Shown: positions 9,927-19,494, counted from the first letter of the stretch. The stretch is DNA of 64,000 nt from Closterium sp. Naga37s-1 (GCA_947471745.1 CANJKZ010000922.1:508501-572500); one strand, 5' to 3'. A program made the numbers and translations. Notes: generated from the sequence alone by a model not told the origin.

Positions 9927-10052
9927 TGTCAGATTTATATGACTTAGCTGCTGTAGGCTATAGTGGGGTAGCACATATGGGGTACAGCTTTCTAGGGTTT
10001 GTACTTGTACCCAACTTTCCCTTAGTCTTTTCATTCCTCGTTCATTCTCACA
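9927..10052 (+). repeat. 3' LTR of element B
   Basis: 126 bp, matching 2664-2789 without a visible difference, followed by the TSD CTTGG at 10053-10057. Confidence 0.93.
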
Positions 10053-10181
10053 CTTGGCTCTTCGAGATTCCAACCAAGTCATCGTTGCCCTTGAACCCCA
10101 ATTCTAATTGTCGGTTAGAATTCGCGTTGTCGACATTGGAATTCGATCTGCGATAATGGTGCAGCGCGTCCGTGCTGGTTC

Positions 10182-10317
10182 TGAGAAGATTTTGAACAAG
10201 AATGACTGAACTATGAATGAAGTGAGTACATATAGGAAACCCTAATTGGGTTGTACCCCCTATGGGATACCCCACTATGGCCTACACAACAGCATAAGCT
10301 ATATATATGTTCTGACA
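10182..10317 (-). repeat. 3' LTR of element C
   Basis: 136 bp; read on the minus strand it runs TGTCAGAACATATA...ATCTTCTCA. It is preceded on that strand by the polypurine tract CCTATGGGGGTG. It matches 17352-17487 with no visible difference. Confidence 0.92.
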
Positions 10318-10525
10318 CACCCCCATAGGCAAAGTGGGGGAGAACAAGGGGTCACAAGACCAGTCACGCAAAGCACAGCAAAGCTCAGGGTGGATCACAA
10401 AGTCACCACACAGTCCGAGCACAACGACAAGGCCACAAGGCCAGTTCACATGCAAGAGTGCACACATATATATATAGAGCTAGACAAGCAAGAGCAGGTA
10501 TATATATGTGACAGTACAAGCAAGG

Positions 10526-13500
10526 TCAAGAGGAGAGCAAGTGAGGCAAGACAGGTACAAGACCCAGCTGAGTGCAGAAGCGCTGATGGTCACAAGGCGC
10601 AAGTGCCTTGGTGAACACATCAGCAGTGTTGGCCTCAGAGGCCACGTACGCAAGTCGCAACTGACCACGCTGCTGCAGCTCACGAGCAAGAAAGTAACGG
10701 AGAGCAATGTGCTTCGTTCTGTGCTCCAAGCGCTGCTCTCGACACAAGGCCAGCATGGCCTTGTTATCTACGTACAGCACTGGAGGAGAACGAGGCGGCT
10801 CTCCAAGGTCAGTCAGCAGGTAGGTGAGCCAGCGAAGCTCCTGTGCAGCCATGGCCCCGGCGTAGATCTCAGCCTCACAACTGGAGCCGAGAACAGAGGA
10901 CGAGCGAGTAGCCCGCCACGAGACAGAGCCGGAACCAAGACTGAAGGTGTAACCCTGCGACGACCGCTGCGTAGCCTGGTCGTCAGCCCAAGAAGCGTCC
11001 GCGTGCCCAGTGAGGACCACTGGACTCCGCCCTCCAAGCACTAGCCCCATGCCCGACGTACTGCACAAGTAGCGCAACACCCTCTTCGCTGCAGCCATGT
11101 GCTCTGGTCGGTGTCTCCCAGGAGCAACATAGCGTGCAAGAATGCTAAGAGGGTATGCAAGGTCAGGTCGTGTGCAGGTCATCAGGTACATGAGGCAGCC
11201 AACAAGCTCTGGGTACGGGCCACTCGACTCTACGGACTCATCCGAAGGCAGAGCTGAGAGCGAGTGGCGAGTAGACAGAGGAGTGGCCTGAGGCGAGGAG
11301 TACGTGAAGCCGAAGCGCTGAAGGACCTGCTGCACCATGTGTGACTGAGTCAAGGTAATGGTGCGGCGTGCTCTGTCCCGAGTGATCTGCAAGCCAAGGT
11401 AGCTGCGCAGTTCACCCAGGTCTGTGCACGTGTGTCTCTTCTGCAGCTCGGACTTCACGTAGGCTAGTCCAGCAGTATCAGCTGTGGCAAAGACCAAGTC
11501 GTCGACGTACACGAGGATGTAGAACGGCGGCAAAGAAGTGTCGGTGCGCAGAAACAACGACGGGTCAGCCGTAGAGGGAGCAAACCCAAGAGCCGCAAGC
11601 GTAGTCCTCAGTGTGTCGTGCCACTCACGCGGTGCCTGGCGGAGACCGTAGACTGGCCGTCGGAGGCTCCACTGGGTGCCAGTAGGGAAAGTCCCAGTGA
11701 AGCCAGGTGGACGGCGCAGCCAGATCTCCTCGTGCAGGCTACCCTGCAAGAAAGCAGTGCTGAAGTCAAGAGAGTGGAGCTCGTAGTCGCGCTGAGCGGC
11801 TATGTGCAGCAGCACCCGAAGAGTGGTCATCTTCGGGGTGGGAGAGAAGGTCTGAAAGTAGTCAACTCCCTGCCGCTGACTGAAGCCACGAGCGACGTAC
11901 CGCGCCTTGAAGACAGGTGGAGAGCCCGGCGGCCGCTTCACCCTGAAGATCCACATGCCACTGACGATGTTCGCCCCAGGAGGGGGAACCGCGTCAACGT
12001 AGGTGCCTGTGGACTTCCAGGACGCCATCTCTGCATCCATAGCTGACTGCCACTGAGAGGAGTAGGGACCCTCTACGGCCTCCGCGTAAGAGCGCGGAGT
12101 CGGGATGTCTAGTGCATCCGGGTCTCCCTCAGGGGCAAGTAGTACGGACGCGAGATGAGGTGAAGCAGCAGCCAGACACTGGAACTCCTCCTGCCTGTCC
12201 TCAAGGACGTCCGTGCCAAGAGCACACTCACCCCCGACGGACGGAGGACAGACAGACGCAGACTCAGCAACAAGACCGGCAGCGTAGTCTAGACGACAGC
12301 GAGCAGCAAAGTCGACGAGCTCAGCAACAAGAGCAGACGCAGCAGTGGACTCAAAAGAGGGGTCAGTGACGACAGTAGCAAGGAGACGTGTGACAGTAGG
12401 ACTAGCAGCACGAAGAGAGTCGGACTCTGGGTCGGTAAGTGCAGGAAGGGAGGACTCAGGAGGAGAAGGCAAAGGGGCACGCAGAGGAGCAGTGGACGGA
12501 CGCAAAGACATCCGGTGCGTGCCAGGGACAGGAGGAGGACGATGACGCGAACCGCGACCACTAGCGCGAGCAGCACGAACAGGCAACGCAGGACGAGACG
12601 CAGGCTCACGACGCTCAGCAAGACCTCCAGTGGGACCAGTGTAAGGAGAGGGAGCAGGAAGTGGGGAGGCGGGCTCTAACTGGGACTGTGACTGAACAGG
12701 CGGTGGACACGCTGCAGGAGGAGAAAGACCAAGAACCTGCTGTAGGAGTGGAACGAAGTACGGCCGAGGCCGCGCGGCGACTCCAGACACAGCAGGGACA
12801 GCACCCTCAGCAGCAGCACCAGCGCCAACAGCACCTCCAGCGGCAGGACCTCCAGCAGCACCAGCAGCACCCGCAGCAGGACCACCGCCAGGAAGGACAG
12901 CAGCAGTCTCAGCACCAACACCCGCAGCAGCTCCAGCTCCAGGCGGACCCGAGGGCCCAGCAGCTCCGGGACCAGCGGCACAAGTACCCTCAGCAGCCGA
13001 AGGAGCTCCACCTCCAGCAGTACGTCTCCAGCGGCGAGCAAACCACTCGCGCAGCTCCTGTGGAGAGAGGGGCTCCCGCCGAGGCGAAGCACCCGGAGAA
13101 CCGCCAGGTCCCGCACCGCCAGACGCCACAAGGGGAGGTCCAGTGGCCGCAGGCTCCGCAGCTCCAGGCTCAGCAGCTCCAGACGCAGCACCCCCTGGCT
13201 CAGCACCCCCAGTCGCAGCACCCCCAGGCTCAGCACCCCCAGACTCCGCACCCCCAGGCTCAGCACCCCCAGTCGCAGTACCCCCAGGCTCAGCACCCCC
13301 AGACTCAGCACCCCCAGGCTCAGCACCCCCAGGCTCAGCACCCACGCGCGTAGCACCCCCAGAGTCAGCACCCCCAGGCTCAGTACCCGCAGCAGGACCA
13401 GAGTCACCAGCAACCTCGACCGGCTCGACTGCGTCTACCTGGGACACACCTGAAGGGGCAGGACCCTGAGGGGGAAGGGGGTCTACCGGGGGGGGACCTG

Positions 13501-15352
13501 GCTCAAGGAAGTGCGGTGGCGGGGGGAGGGAAGGAGTGCGGTAGGGGAAGAGGCGGTAGAAGGGGACTGACTCGTCGAACGTGACGTCCTGGGAGGACAG
13601 AACACGACGAAAGGAGGGGTGGTAGAACTGCCACCCTGGGGCGTCAGGGAGGAAGCCGAGGAAGACACAGGGAGCAGCACGAGGGGACAGCTTGTCCGCA
13701 GACAAGTCGCGGACAAACGCCCGAGATCCCCAGACACGGAACGCAGACGCATCGCCGACCTTCCCCGTCCACAGCAGAGCTGGGGAGGTCTCCGGCCGGG
13801 AGACCCTGGGGTGAAGGTTGATCTGATGCGCCGCGTACCGAACCGCAAACGGCCACAGAAAATGGGGGGCAGCCGCATGCATCATGGACGTACGAGCGAC
13901 GTCCATGACCATGCCAATGCGGCGCTCAGCAATCCCATTTTGCTGTGGAGAGTCCGGAAGCATAAAGGTCTGGCGGATGCCTCGTGCACGACAGTAGGCT
14001 CGCAGAAGGCCAGAGGAGAACTCTCCACCTCGGTCAGAGTGCAGACGCAGAACAGGAAAGTCCGAGCCGAAGCTCCTCCTGAGCTGGAGACGAGCTGCGC
14101 GGATCCAGTCGATCAACACCTCAGTGACATCATCCTTGCTGCGCAAGGGGAAGACTGTGGTGTAACGCGAGTAGTCGTCAACCACCAGCAGGAAGTAGCG
14201 CTCGTGACCCTGCCCACGGACGCGGGCCGGGCCCCACACGTCCATGTGAAGCGTCTGCAGAGGAGCCTCTGTCGGGGGAAACTGGGAGGAGTGAGGGGCA
14301 GCCCGGAGCCGCCCCTCGACACAGGGGACACAGGAAGGTCCGGGTCCCGAAGGAAGGGGAGGGAGAGACCGGGGAAGACCAGAGACAAGGACACGGGAAG
14401 CCATGCCCCGAAGACGAGGCAAGGAGGGGTGGCCAAGACGGTGGTGCCACAGGAGAGTCTCGTGAGACAGGAGGCGACACGAGCAGGGGGCAGACGCAGG
14501 ACCAGACCTGGACGCAGCAGCAAACACCTGACCCGACGCAGCTACCTGGCCAGACGCAGGGACAGGAGGAGACTCAGTGGTCAGGGTGTAGAGACTCGAC
14601 CCCGGCCGACGCGAAAACGTGGCCAGGTGTCGGCCTGTGCGGGCGTCCGAGCAGTGGGTCACCCGCTGACTCGCAGGAGTAAACTGGTGAACCCCCGCAT
14701 CCTGCAGGTCAGCACCACTCACCAAGTTCGTCGAGAACGAGGGGAGGTACAGACCAGACAAGGTGCCCGAGGGGGCAGCCGGACACGGGAGGACAGTGGA
14801 GAAGTGAGAGAGGACAGGACCCCCAGAGGGGTCAGCCAGGGAGACTGCAACCGGCCGGCCAAGCGGCGTGAGTGTGGTGCGGTCTCGAAAGAAGGAGCGA
14901 GAAGCCCCTGAGTCAAGCGTGAAGGTGAGGGAGGCCGAAGCCGACGCAGTACCTGAGAGCGCAGCCTCACCAGTACCTGAGAGTGCAGACGCACTGGCAC
15001 CTAGAGCAGCAGCCGCAGAAGTACCTAGCGCAGCAGTACCAATGCCCGGGTCGGGCGGGAAACACTGGTAACAGTCACCCTCCTCACTAATAGTCACAGC
15101 ATACATGGCAGCAAGGATAGCATCAAAGTCAAGATCAAAGATAGCTACGCCAGCCCTAGACAGCTCTCCCCAACGGGGAATCTCACTAGCCTCGGGGAAC
15201 TGCTGACGCCAAGCGTCCGTCAGGCGGCCAAAGCAGCGCTGGGTGGGGTGGGCACCCCCACACTGCTCACCCGCGCGGTCGCCGGAACGAAGGACGTAGG
15301 TGCACGGACCAAAACCCCCACCCCGCTGACGCTGCGTGTACCACTCACGGAG
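10526..15352 (-). CDS. Pol part of copia element C
   Basis: Open from just after the TAG at 15353-15355 down to the stop at 10526, in the same frame as the upstream gag; the first ATG inside is at 15106. The first 80 codons carry the unusual Cys/His motif (CTYVLRSGDRAGEQC then CGGAHPTQRC). Then come protease (DSGAS), HHRLGHPS, integrase (DVWGP, LHSDRGGEF, QQNGIAERR), a repetitive GGAEPGGAE linker, reverse transcriptase (SLDFSTAFLQG, YVDDLVF) and RNase H (ADASWADD, YVDNKAML). All catalytic motifs are present. Pol could be made by stop readthrough or from a downstream start, or the element may depend on B-like relatives in trans. A recent CAG-to-TAG mutation is the simplest reading, because B has CAG at the same codon. 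Confidence 0.88.
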   Translation of the reverse strand, partial: LREWYTQRQRGGGFGPCTYVLRSGDRAGEQCGGAHPTQRCFGRLTDAWRQQFPEASEIPRWGELSRAGVAIFDLDFDAILAAMYAVTISEEGDCYQCFPPDPGIGTAALGTSAAAALGASASALSGTGEAALSGTASASASLTFTLDSGASRSFFRDRTTLTPLGRPVAVSLADPSGGPVLSHFSTVLPCPAAPSGTLSGLYLPSFSTNLVSGADLQDAGVHQFTPASQRVTHCSDARTGRHLATFSRRPGSSLYTLTTESPPVPASGQVAASGQVFAAASRSGPASAPCSCRLLSHETLLWHHRLGHPSLPRLRGMASRVLVSGLPRSLPPLPSGPGPSCVPCVEGRLRAAPHSSQFPPTEAPLQTLHMDVWGPARVRGQGHERYFLLVVDDYSRYTTVFPLRSKDDVTEVLIDWIRAARLQLRRSFGSDFPVLRLHSDRGGEFSSGLLRAYCRARGIRQTFMLPDSPQQNGIAERRIGMVMDVARTSMMHAAAPHFLWPFAVRYAAHQINLHPRVSRPETSPALLWTGKVGDASAFRVWGSRAFVRDLSADKLSPRAAPCVFLGFLPDAPGWQFYHPSFRRVLSSQDVTFDESVPFYRLFPYRTPSLPPPPHFLEPGPPPVDPLPPQGPAPSGVSQVDAVEPVEVAGDSGPAAGTEPGGADSGGATRVGAEPGGAEPGGAESGGAEPGGTATGGAEPGGAESGGAEPGGAATGGAEPGGAASGAAEPGAAEPAATGPPLVASGGAGPGGSPGASPRREPLSPQELREWFARRWRRTAGGGAPSAAEGTCAAGPGAAGPSGPPGAGAAAGVGAETAAVLPGGGPAAGAAGAAGGPAAGGAVGAGAAAEGAVPAVSGVAARPRPYFVPLLQQVLGLSPPAACPPPVQSQSQLEPASPLPAPSPYTGPTGGLAERREPASRPALPVRAARASGRGSRHRPPPVPGTHRMSLRPSTAPLRAPLPSPPESSLPALTDPESDSLRAASPTVTRLLATVVTDPSFESTAASALVAELVDFAARCRLDYAAGLVAESASVCPPSVGGECALGTDVLEDRQEEFQCLAAASPHLASVLLAPEGDPDALDIPTPRSYAEAVEGPYSSQWQSAMDAEMASWKSTGTYVDAVPPPGANIVSGMWIFRVKRPPGSPPVFKARYVARGFSQRQGVDYFQTFSPTPKMTTLRVLLHIAAQRDYELHSLDFSTAFLQGSLHEEIWLRRPPGFTGTFPTGTQWSLRRPVYGLRQAPREWHDTLRTTLAALGFAPSTADPSLFLRTDTSLPPFYILVYVDDLVFATADTAGLAYVKSELQKRHTCTDLGELRSYLGLQITRDRARRTITLTQSHMVQQVLQRFGFTYSSPQATPLSTRHSLSALPSDESVESSGPYPELVGCLMYLMTCTRPDLAYPLSILARYVAPGRHRPEHMAAAKRVLRYLCSTSGMGLVLGGRSPVVLTGHADASWADDQATQRSSQGYTFSLGSGSVSWRATRSSSVLGSSCEAEIYAGAMAAQELRWLTYLLTDLGEPPRSPPVLYVDNKAMLALCREQRLEHRTKHIALRYFLARELQQRGQLRLAYVASEANTADVFTKALAPCDHQRFCTQLGLVPVLPHLLSS

Positions 15353-16438
15353 CTACTGGGGCGGGGGGATGTCCCGCGAACGCTGCTGCTGCTGCTGCTG
15401 ACGCTGGCCACCACCAGAGCCGCTACGCTGCGGGGCACCACCCCGACCAGCTCCACCCCCTCCGCCACCGCCGCCTCCACCTCCACCACCACCGCTGCCT
15501 CCGCTCCCACCGCTGCCGCCACCACCGCCTCCTCCTCCGCTGCTGCCACCGCCACCACCGCCCCCGCCACCACTCCCACCGCCACCCCCACTCCCTCCGC
15601 CGCCTCCACCGCCACCTCCACCGCCCCCGCCAGTTCCACCCGCGCCCTTGCCCCCCTTGCCCCTGCCAGGGCGGCGCCTCCCGCTAGGGGCAGACGCCGC
15701 GCAGACCGACTCAAGACCAAGCAGGTCGGCAGAAGCAGCAGAGGCAACCGAGGGCAGCAGGGGGGAAGGAGAACACCCCTCAAAGATGGGGGTGCGAGGG
15801 TTACCACGAGAGGCTCCTACAGCGACGATGCTCTTCTCCGCCGCCAGGAGGGACTTCTCGAGGAGGTCGACAGTGAGAGTGGTGGGACAGACTGAGAGGA
15901 AGTGGTCCCTGACTACGCGAAGAGAGTCAGGGAGGCGTGTGACTATGTAATAGAGAGTGATGTACATGGGGGGGGGGTTCTTGGCGCAGAACTCAGCAGG
16001 AAGGGCGGCGCGGTAGCGAGTGTCACTAGTGCGGAGGTGCGTAATGAGGTCAGCGACAGTGGGAAAGGCAGCAAGGTCAGGAAAGAGGTACGGTAGCATG
16101 AGACGGCTCAGGGCAGCAGTGGCAGGGGAAGAGTAGCGCGCAACTACAGCGTCGTACAAGGTCTGAGCACTCTTGTACTGACTAAAGTGCGCGCGCTCAG
16201 TGGTAGGCAGGTGGCGACGCACAGCAAGACGTGCAGCAGCATCGCGGGTGGCCCACTGAGAGCGAACAGTGGGGTCAGCATCAGCAGCAGGGGCAGGAGA
16301 GGCGCCAGAGGTGAGGTCAAAGAGGGAAAGACCGTCCGCCCTATCGCACTGTAAGAACAGCTGCAGGTCGTCGACCCAGACCTCAAAGTCAATGGCTCGA
16401 CCCTCAGCGTCAAAAGCGAGGACACTAGGGGTAGCCAT
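15353..16438 (-). CDS. Gag part of copia element C
   Basis: Starts at the ATG at 16438 (MATPSVLAFD, the same start as element B; the GTG 42 bases upstream is not needed). It has the UBN2-type capsid domain with conserved RSQWATRDAAARL and LYDAVVARYSS blocks. A long glycine-rich run follows, then QRQQQQQQRSRDIPPPQ, where TAG ends the frame. The product, about 361 residues, would lack the Cys/His motif, which falls just after the stop. It could still assemble as capsid, but nucleic-acid binding by that motif would be lost without readthrough. Confidence 0.85.
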   Translation of the reverse strand: MATPSVLAFDAEGRAIDFEVWVDDLQLFLQCDRADGLSLFDLTSGASPAPAADADPTVRSQWATRDAAARLAVRRHLPTTERAHFSQYKSAQTLYDAVVARYSSPATAALSRLMLPYLFPDLAAFPTVADLITHLRTSDTRYRAALPAEFCAKNPPPMYITLYYIVTRLPDSLRVVRDHFLSVCPTTLTVDLLEKSLLAAEKSIVAVGASRGNPRTPIFEGCSPSPLLPSVASAASADLLGLESVCAASAPSGRRRPGRGKGGKGAGGTGGGGGGGGGGGGGSGGGGGSGGGGGGGGGSSGGGGGGGGSGGSGGSGGGGGGGGGGGGGGAGRGGAPQRSGSGGGQRQQQQQQRSRDIPPPQ

Positions 16439-16499
16439 GACGACGACAGTGTAGTAGTGCAAGCAGTAGGGGAAGGGCACGCAGTAACAGTGGTGCTGT

Positions 16500-17270
16500 G
16501 CTCACCAGGCAGGGCAGGTCGGGCGGCTCGGCAGTAGGGCGGCCCGGCAGCTGTGCGGCTCGGCGGCTGGGCGGTCGGCTGCACGGCGGCTCAGCTGGTG
16601 GGCGGCCGGGCGGCTCGGCTGCAGCGCGGCTCGGCGGCGGGGCGGCTCGGCTGCTCTGCTGCTGGGCGGCTCGGCTGCGCTGCTGCTGGGCGGCTCGGCC
16701 GCTGTAGAGGAGTGGCGGGGCCGCTGCAGAAAGGGCGGCGGGGTCGCTTGATAGGGCGGCGGGGCCGCTGCAGAGAAGCGGCGGGGCCGCTGCAGAAGGA
16801 CGGCGGGGCCGCTGGGTAGGGCGGCGGGGCCGCTGCAGAGGAGCGGCGGGGCCGCTGCAGAAGGGCGGCGGGGCCGCTGGGTAGGGCGGCGGGGCCGCGA
16901 GATAGGGCAGCGGGGCCGCGTGGTAGAGTGGCGGGGCCGCTAGGTAGGGCGGCGGGGCCGCGCGATGGGGCGGCGGGGCCGCGAGGAAGGGCGGCGGGGC
17001 CGCTAGGTAGGGCGGCGGGGCCTCGCGATGGGGCGGCGGGGCCGCGATGGGGCGGCGGGGCCGCGATGGGGCGGCGGGGCCGCGATGGGGCGGCTAGGCC
17101 GCGAGGTAGGGCGGCGGGGCCGCTAGGTAGGGCGGCGGGGCCGCTAGGAGAGAGGCGGCGGGGCCGCGAAGACGGGCGGCGGGGCCGCTGAGACGAGTGG
17201 CGGGGCCGCAGTGAAGGGCCGCTAGGGCGGCTCGACGAAGTGAGGGCCCGGAGCGCGACTCGGGCTGAGC
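16500..17270 (-). repeat. GC-rich repeated leader of element C
   Basis: Some 770 bp between gag and the primer site, built on the plus strand from units such as GGGCGGCGGGGCCGCTGGGTA, with copies 15-40 bp apart. The G-runs on the plus strand are C-runs in the element RNA. Frames crossing it are composition artefacts. Confidence 0.8.
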
Positions 17271-17302
17271 GCGCTTCGGGCAGGAAAAAAAAAAAAAATC
17301 GA

Positions 17303-17351
17303 TGTGGTGGGCCCTAAGCACAGTTCCCAAGGGGGAACCTGCTCGATACCA
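17303..17351 (-). promoter_or_regulatory. primer binding site and adjacent hairpin of element C
   Basis: On the minus strand TGGTATCGAGC (17341-17351) directly follows the 5' LTR. It is a one-base-deleted form of the initiator-Met site. GTTCCC-CCTT-GGGAAC and then GGGCCCACCA follow, as in element B. Confidence 0.8.
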
Positions 17352-17487
17352 TGAGAAGATTTTGAACAAGAATGACTGAACTATGAATGAAGTGAGTACA
17401 TATAGGAAACCCTAATTGGGTTGTACCCCCTATGGGATACCCCACTATGGCCTACACAACAGCATAAGCTATATATATGTTCTGACA
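17352..17487 (-). repeat. 5' LTR of element C
   Basis: 136 bp, matching 10182-10317. TATATATAGCTTATG close to its start may act as a TATA region. The TSD GGTTC follows at 17488-17492. Confidence 0.92.
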
Positions 17488-17492
17488 GGTTC

Positions 17493-18067
17493 TGGTTCTC
17501 TGTTGACATGTTCAACTCCGATCTAAACCCTTCAGAGCTTCGTGTTAGCAAATCTGACAGATGCAAAGGTGAAATTGCGGCCATTATCATACATACTCAA
17601 TTTATGCTTGGGGCGGTTTGCATCTGTACTAAACCCCAAATTCTCAACGCCGATTGGTTCTCGCTTTTCATTCACGCTTTCCACGCTAATCGCACGTTCA
17701 AGATGTGACAGAAACAGAACGCGAATACCGAACGGAAATACAAACGATTGTGTTGAGGTGTCGAGGTGAATGCGTAACCCTTTACACGCAGAAGAACCCA
17801 GACATGGGTTACCCTGAATATTTTATTACACGCCCTTGCGTCGGAGCGAGACTTCCGTAAAGAACCAAAAATAAAATAATACCCATTGGAAAAACGCAGG
17901 CAAAAGGGGAAGGCATCAACCCTGGATGGCTTTCCGTGTTTAGGGTTGAATTTTCTAAAGTGTGTCCAGGTTATCTAAGGGTTTTATTTTATTTCATATT
18001 TTACTTCATAAGCGGGTGAGGTGTTAGTGGCGGATTCGTTTCATATTTGTGCTTATAACCAAATAAC
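17493..18067. other. host DNA without recognised gene
   Basis: This AT-richer stretch continues the DNA left of element C (10058-10176). I see no long conserved frame, no tRNA and no repeat shared with the rest of the window. It ends in AAAGT, the TSD of the first TRIM. Confidence 0.5.
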
Positions 18068-18072
18068 AAAGT

Positions 18073-18417
18073 TGTCAGAATCCCAACCACTATACCATTG
18101 GGATAAAAGGGCTTGTTAAGTAGCGGGTCAGTGCGCTCATAACCCCCCAGGCCAACATGCCTGTAACCCTTCCCTAGGATCAATCGGGGATCACCAGTGG
18201 ACCTCTAACACCCCTCCGCACTGGGATGCCCGAAGTGCATACACCAGGATTCGAACCCGAGACCTTCGCTCTGATACCATATCAGAATCCCAACCACTAT
18301 ACCATTGGGATAAAAGGGCTTGTTAAGTAGCGGGTCAGTGCGCCCATAACCCCCCAGGCCAACATGCCTGTAACCCTTCCCTAGGATCAATCGGGGATCA
18401 CCAGTGGACCTCTGACA
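18073..18417 (-). mobile_element. TRIM element 1 (terminal-repeat retrotransposon in miniature)
   Basis: A 345-bp element: 138-bp LTR (18280-18417), 69-bp interior and 138-bp LTR (18073-18210), reading on the minus strand. The TSD is AAAGT (18068-18072 and 18418-18422). The interior holds a perfect initiator-Met primer site, TGGTATCAGAGC (18268-18279), directly after the first LTR, and a purine tract GCGGAGGGG directly before the second. There is no coding capacity, so it must be moved by proteins of other elements. LTR ends at the interior have single changes (TATCAG, TAACA), signs of age. The same element recurs at 57164-63996. Confidence 0.9.
18247..18304 (-). promoter_or_regulatory. tRNA-like A and B boxes across the TRIM LTR/primer-site junction
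   Basis: On the minus strand TGGTATAGTGG (18294-18304) fits the polymerase III A-box pattern. GGTTCGAATCC (18247-18257) is a perfect B box 36 bases downstream, a normal spacing for tRNA genes. The A box is the loop of a 7-bp hairpin (ATCCCAA/TTGGGAT). No full cloverleaf forms, so I do not call a tRNA gene. Function is inferred only. Confidence 0.55.
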
Positions 18418-18422
18418 AAAGT

Positions 18423-18867
18423 AACGTCCGTACTATATCGCAAAAATTTTGGTTGATTACGGATGCAAAATGCTCCGGGCATAATTTGAGTATGTATGAT
18501 ATTGGCCGGGTGAAATTGGGTGGGGGGGAGGATTCAATGCAGTGCGCGCGCATCGGCTATATCGAATGTTTTCGTTATCCGCTTCATTGGTTGTAGCTCA
18601 GATTCGAGTATGTAGCTCAGTAGCCTACTTTTCCAGTTCTCTATCTAGCTCGAGTGCACGTGGTTTCTTAGTCCAGGATATTTTTGCTGTTTCTGAACCT
18701 CACAAAGGGAGACGTTTGGTTAAATAGATTCAAACTCTGATTGTCATAATTTAGCCTGGGTTTGTTTGAAAAGATTGTCAAACGTAACAACTGTGTGTCA
18801 GACCTTATAAGCTATTCTCGAGGCGCTATTCTTTCTCTGTCCGTATAGCAGGTGTCTGCTAGTCGTC
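18423..18867. other. host DNA upstream of the NXPE-like pseudogene
   Basis: There is no gene. From about 18790 to 18867 it resembles, in inverted order, the DNA just upstream of the intact gene (shared AACAACTGTGT and CTCGAGGCGCTATTCT), so it probably holds the old 5' untranslated region and promoter edge. Confidence 0.45.
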
Positions 18868-19494
18868 ATGGGTAGGTCGAACGGACACGAATATAGCTCG
18901 ATCGATTTCGAAACACGCCCTGACTTGATTGCAGACTCTGAGTCGCTCGTACCTGAGCTCACTTGGCAAGCGTCGCACGCCCTCCCAATGCCGTCGCCAA
19001 TGTCGTCAGCGACGCACATGTCGCACGTCTCTCGTGTGTTTTCACACATGTTGACGACTCTCGGGACGAAAACGGGAGGTAATACACATGAGGAAAAGAG
19101 CCCTTGATTGGGTATCATATATATTGGTATCGCGTGCTCGTTTCCATCGTGACGTGCCTCCTCGTACTCGTTATAGCCGAATCGTTACTGCCATACGTGT
19201 CCAAACCCGATGCAGGAGTGGAAAGCATCAGCATGGCGGGATTGGCGGCATCAGGGGGATAGAACGGAAGGCTACGCGGCGAATGGGACCCGCAATCGTC
19301 GCGAAAGCCGCTGCGAAAGCCGCTGCTTGTCACCTTCAATGCATACGCATCAGGGGGAAACGCCGTTACTGGCGCCGCCGCTACTAGTGGCGCTACCTCC
19401 ACTGGCGTTGCGGCTTCCAGCGTTTCCGATGACCGCGTGGCACAGCTCAGACGACGACGAAAAACGACGACGAGTATGCTGGACATCGTCAGGA
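18868..19494 (+). pseudogene. NXPE-like gene copy, exons 1-2 (broken)
   Basis: It starts with the same MGR..NGH N-terminus as the intact gene at 38951 on the other strand. It matches through the Ser/Thr/His-rich cytoplasmic part, the membrane anchor (CLLVLVIAESL region) and the RRRVCWTSSG end, with a donor GTGAGA at 19495. TGA at 19105-19107 replaces CGA of the intact copy, and small insertions and deletions follow, so the anchor is out of frame. There is no intron between the parts that form exons 1 and 2 in the intact gene, so either the intact gene gained sequence here or this copy lost it. Confidence 0.75.

Larger units (their letters stand above)
2664..10052 (+). mobile_element. Ty1/copia element B, complete and apparently intact
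   Basis: This 7.39-kb LTR retrotransposon has 126-bp LTRs that look identical by eye, TG...CA ends, and a 5-bp TSD of CTTGG (2659-2663 and 10053-10057). Order: LTR, primer binding site, GC-rich repeated leader, one uninterrupted Gag-Pol frame, 3' untranslated region, polypurine tract, LTR. Identical LTRs plus an open 2005-codon frame imply a very recent insertion that may still be competent to move. LTRs of 126 bp are short for an autonomous copia element. Element C, 129 bp downstream in opposite orientation, is a close relative. Confidence 0.95.
10182..17487 (-). mobile_element. Ty1/copia element C, complete, one nonsense codon
   Basis: A 7.3-kb element on the minus strand. Its 136-bp LTRs (10182-10317 and 17352-17487) look identical, and the TSD is GGTTC (10177-10181 and 17488-17492). 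It has the same order as B and a closely similar polyprotein. The reading frame is interrupted once, by TAG at the gag/pol boundary. It is tail to tail with B, separated by 129 bp of host DNA that shows no gene. Confidence 0.95.

Noticed and set aside
18247-18304. tRNA gene in the TRIM element
   Set aside because: A and B boxes are present but acceptor and T stems do not pair and no standard anticodon loop forms; kept only as a promoter-like signal.
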